Positions 63,810 through 64,000 of a DNA stretch of 64,000 nt are shown here, in pieces. The DNA comes from CAIWAH01 sp964602595 (GTDB lineage Bacteria; Verrucomicrobiota; Verrucomicrobiia; Limisphaerales; UBA9464). The position numbers were made by a program, and so were the translations under genes. The DNA is taken from NCBI GenBank assembly GCA_964602595.1, contig CAZRRO010000005.1, forward strand, positions 1 through 64,000, read 5' to 3'. Below the pieces are notes generated by a model, which saw only the letters and a program-made list of their open reading frames with translations, had not been told where the DNA came from and did not search any database. The stretch's first letter is position 1; the number at the start of each line of letters is the position of its first letter.

Positions 63810-64000
63810 CCCGAACCGTGGTCCGTTCCCAGCCACTCTTTCCGTGATCGAGCTAGTAGGTTGGTCGGTGACGATGAACCCGCACACTCCCGAGTAAGTG
63901 TTTTGGACCGGAGAAGAGATCGGGACTAAGTAAGATCTTCCTCTAGAACTCTGAGAGTTGTAAGGAGTAGTCCAACCAGGAGTGTCAGTGGTGCCAGTAA
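63807..64000 (-). CDS. C-terminal part of an unknown protein (cut by window edge)
   Basis: An open minus-strand frame entering from the right edge and stopping with TAA at 63807. It encodes about 63 residues rich in S, T, G and P, such as RSYLVPISSPVQNTY and GVCGFIVTDQPTSS. This is like the polar ectodomains of the anchor-type proteins in the window. The stop overlaps the next gene's promoter word. Confidence 0.55.
   Translation of the reverse strand, partial: TGTTDTPGWTTPYNSQSSRGRSYLVPISSPVQNTYSGVCGFIVTDQPTSSITERVAGNGPRFG

Overview
The window is a piece of a nucleocytoplasmic large DNA virus (Nucleocytoviricota) genome. The evidence is a family B DNA polymerase (with an intein), a PCNA-like clamp, a class I ribonucleotide reductase large subunit, thymidine kinase, a D6/D11-type SF2 helicase, protein-kinase-like genes, ankyrin and RING proteins, and many small uncharacterised paralogues packed on both strands with short spacers. 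There is no rRNA, tRNA or bacterial operon signal. G+C looks close to half by eye. The family cannot be fixed from this window: the A-rich promoter word and the 3' hairpins recall Mimiviridae, but no capsid, packaging ATPase or RNA polymerase gene is present here. A run of 100 N at 62460-62559 shows this is a draft scaffold.

Layout. 1-6.7 kb: PCNA, membrane proteins and RING proteins. 6.8-9.1 kb: a large membrane-anchored, propeller/lectin-like protein. 9.1-11.8 kb: four related P-loop-like proteins that lack the P-loop lysine, interleaved with an ankyrin protein. 11.8-17.2 kb: zinc-finger protein, putative cysteine protease, and a GT10-like fucosyltransferase. 17.3-24.3 kb: two kinase-like proteins, one fused to an HD domain. 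24.3-30.4 kb: BAF-like protein, thymidine kinase, lipid-anchored nuclease and alpha-L-fucosidase. 30.5-38.3 kb: two nucleotidyltransferase-like paralogues and ribonucleotide reductase. 38.4-48.6 kb: mostly unknown paralogues, several with broken frames, and a SLATT-like protein. 48.7-57.1 kb: helicase, dsRNA-binding protein and two endonucleases. 57.2-64 kb: the polymerase and the gap region.

Two genome-wide signals organise transcription. Upstream of most genes, usually 30-50 bases before the ATG, is a word of the form AAAA-N-TGA-(G/T/C)-(T/C), close to the Mimivirus early promoter AAAATTGA. Because it often contains ATG, the longest ORF can start falsely inside it; many starts here were moved downstream for that reason. 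After most stop codons is a stem-loop, very often exactly 22 bases long (9-bp stem, 4-base loop). It frequently supplies the stop codon itself and is shared by convergent genes.

Three genes look frameshifted (19498, 43841, 46790). One paralogue (45732) has ATA where its sister has ATG. Whether these are decay or assembly errors needs read-level checking.
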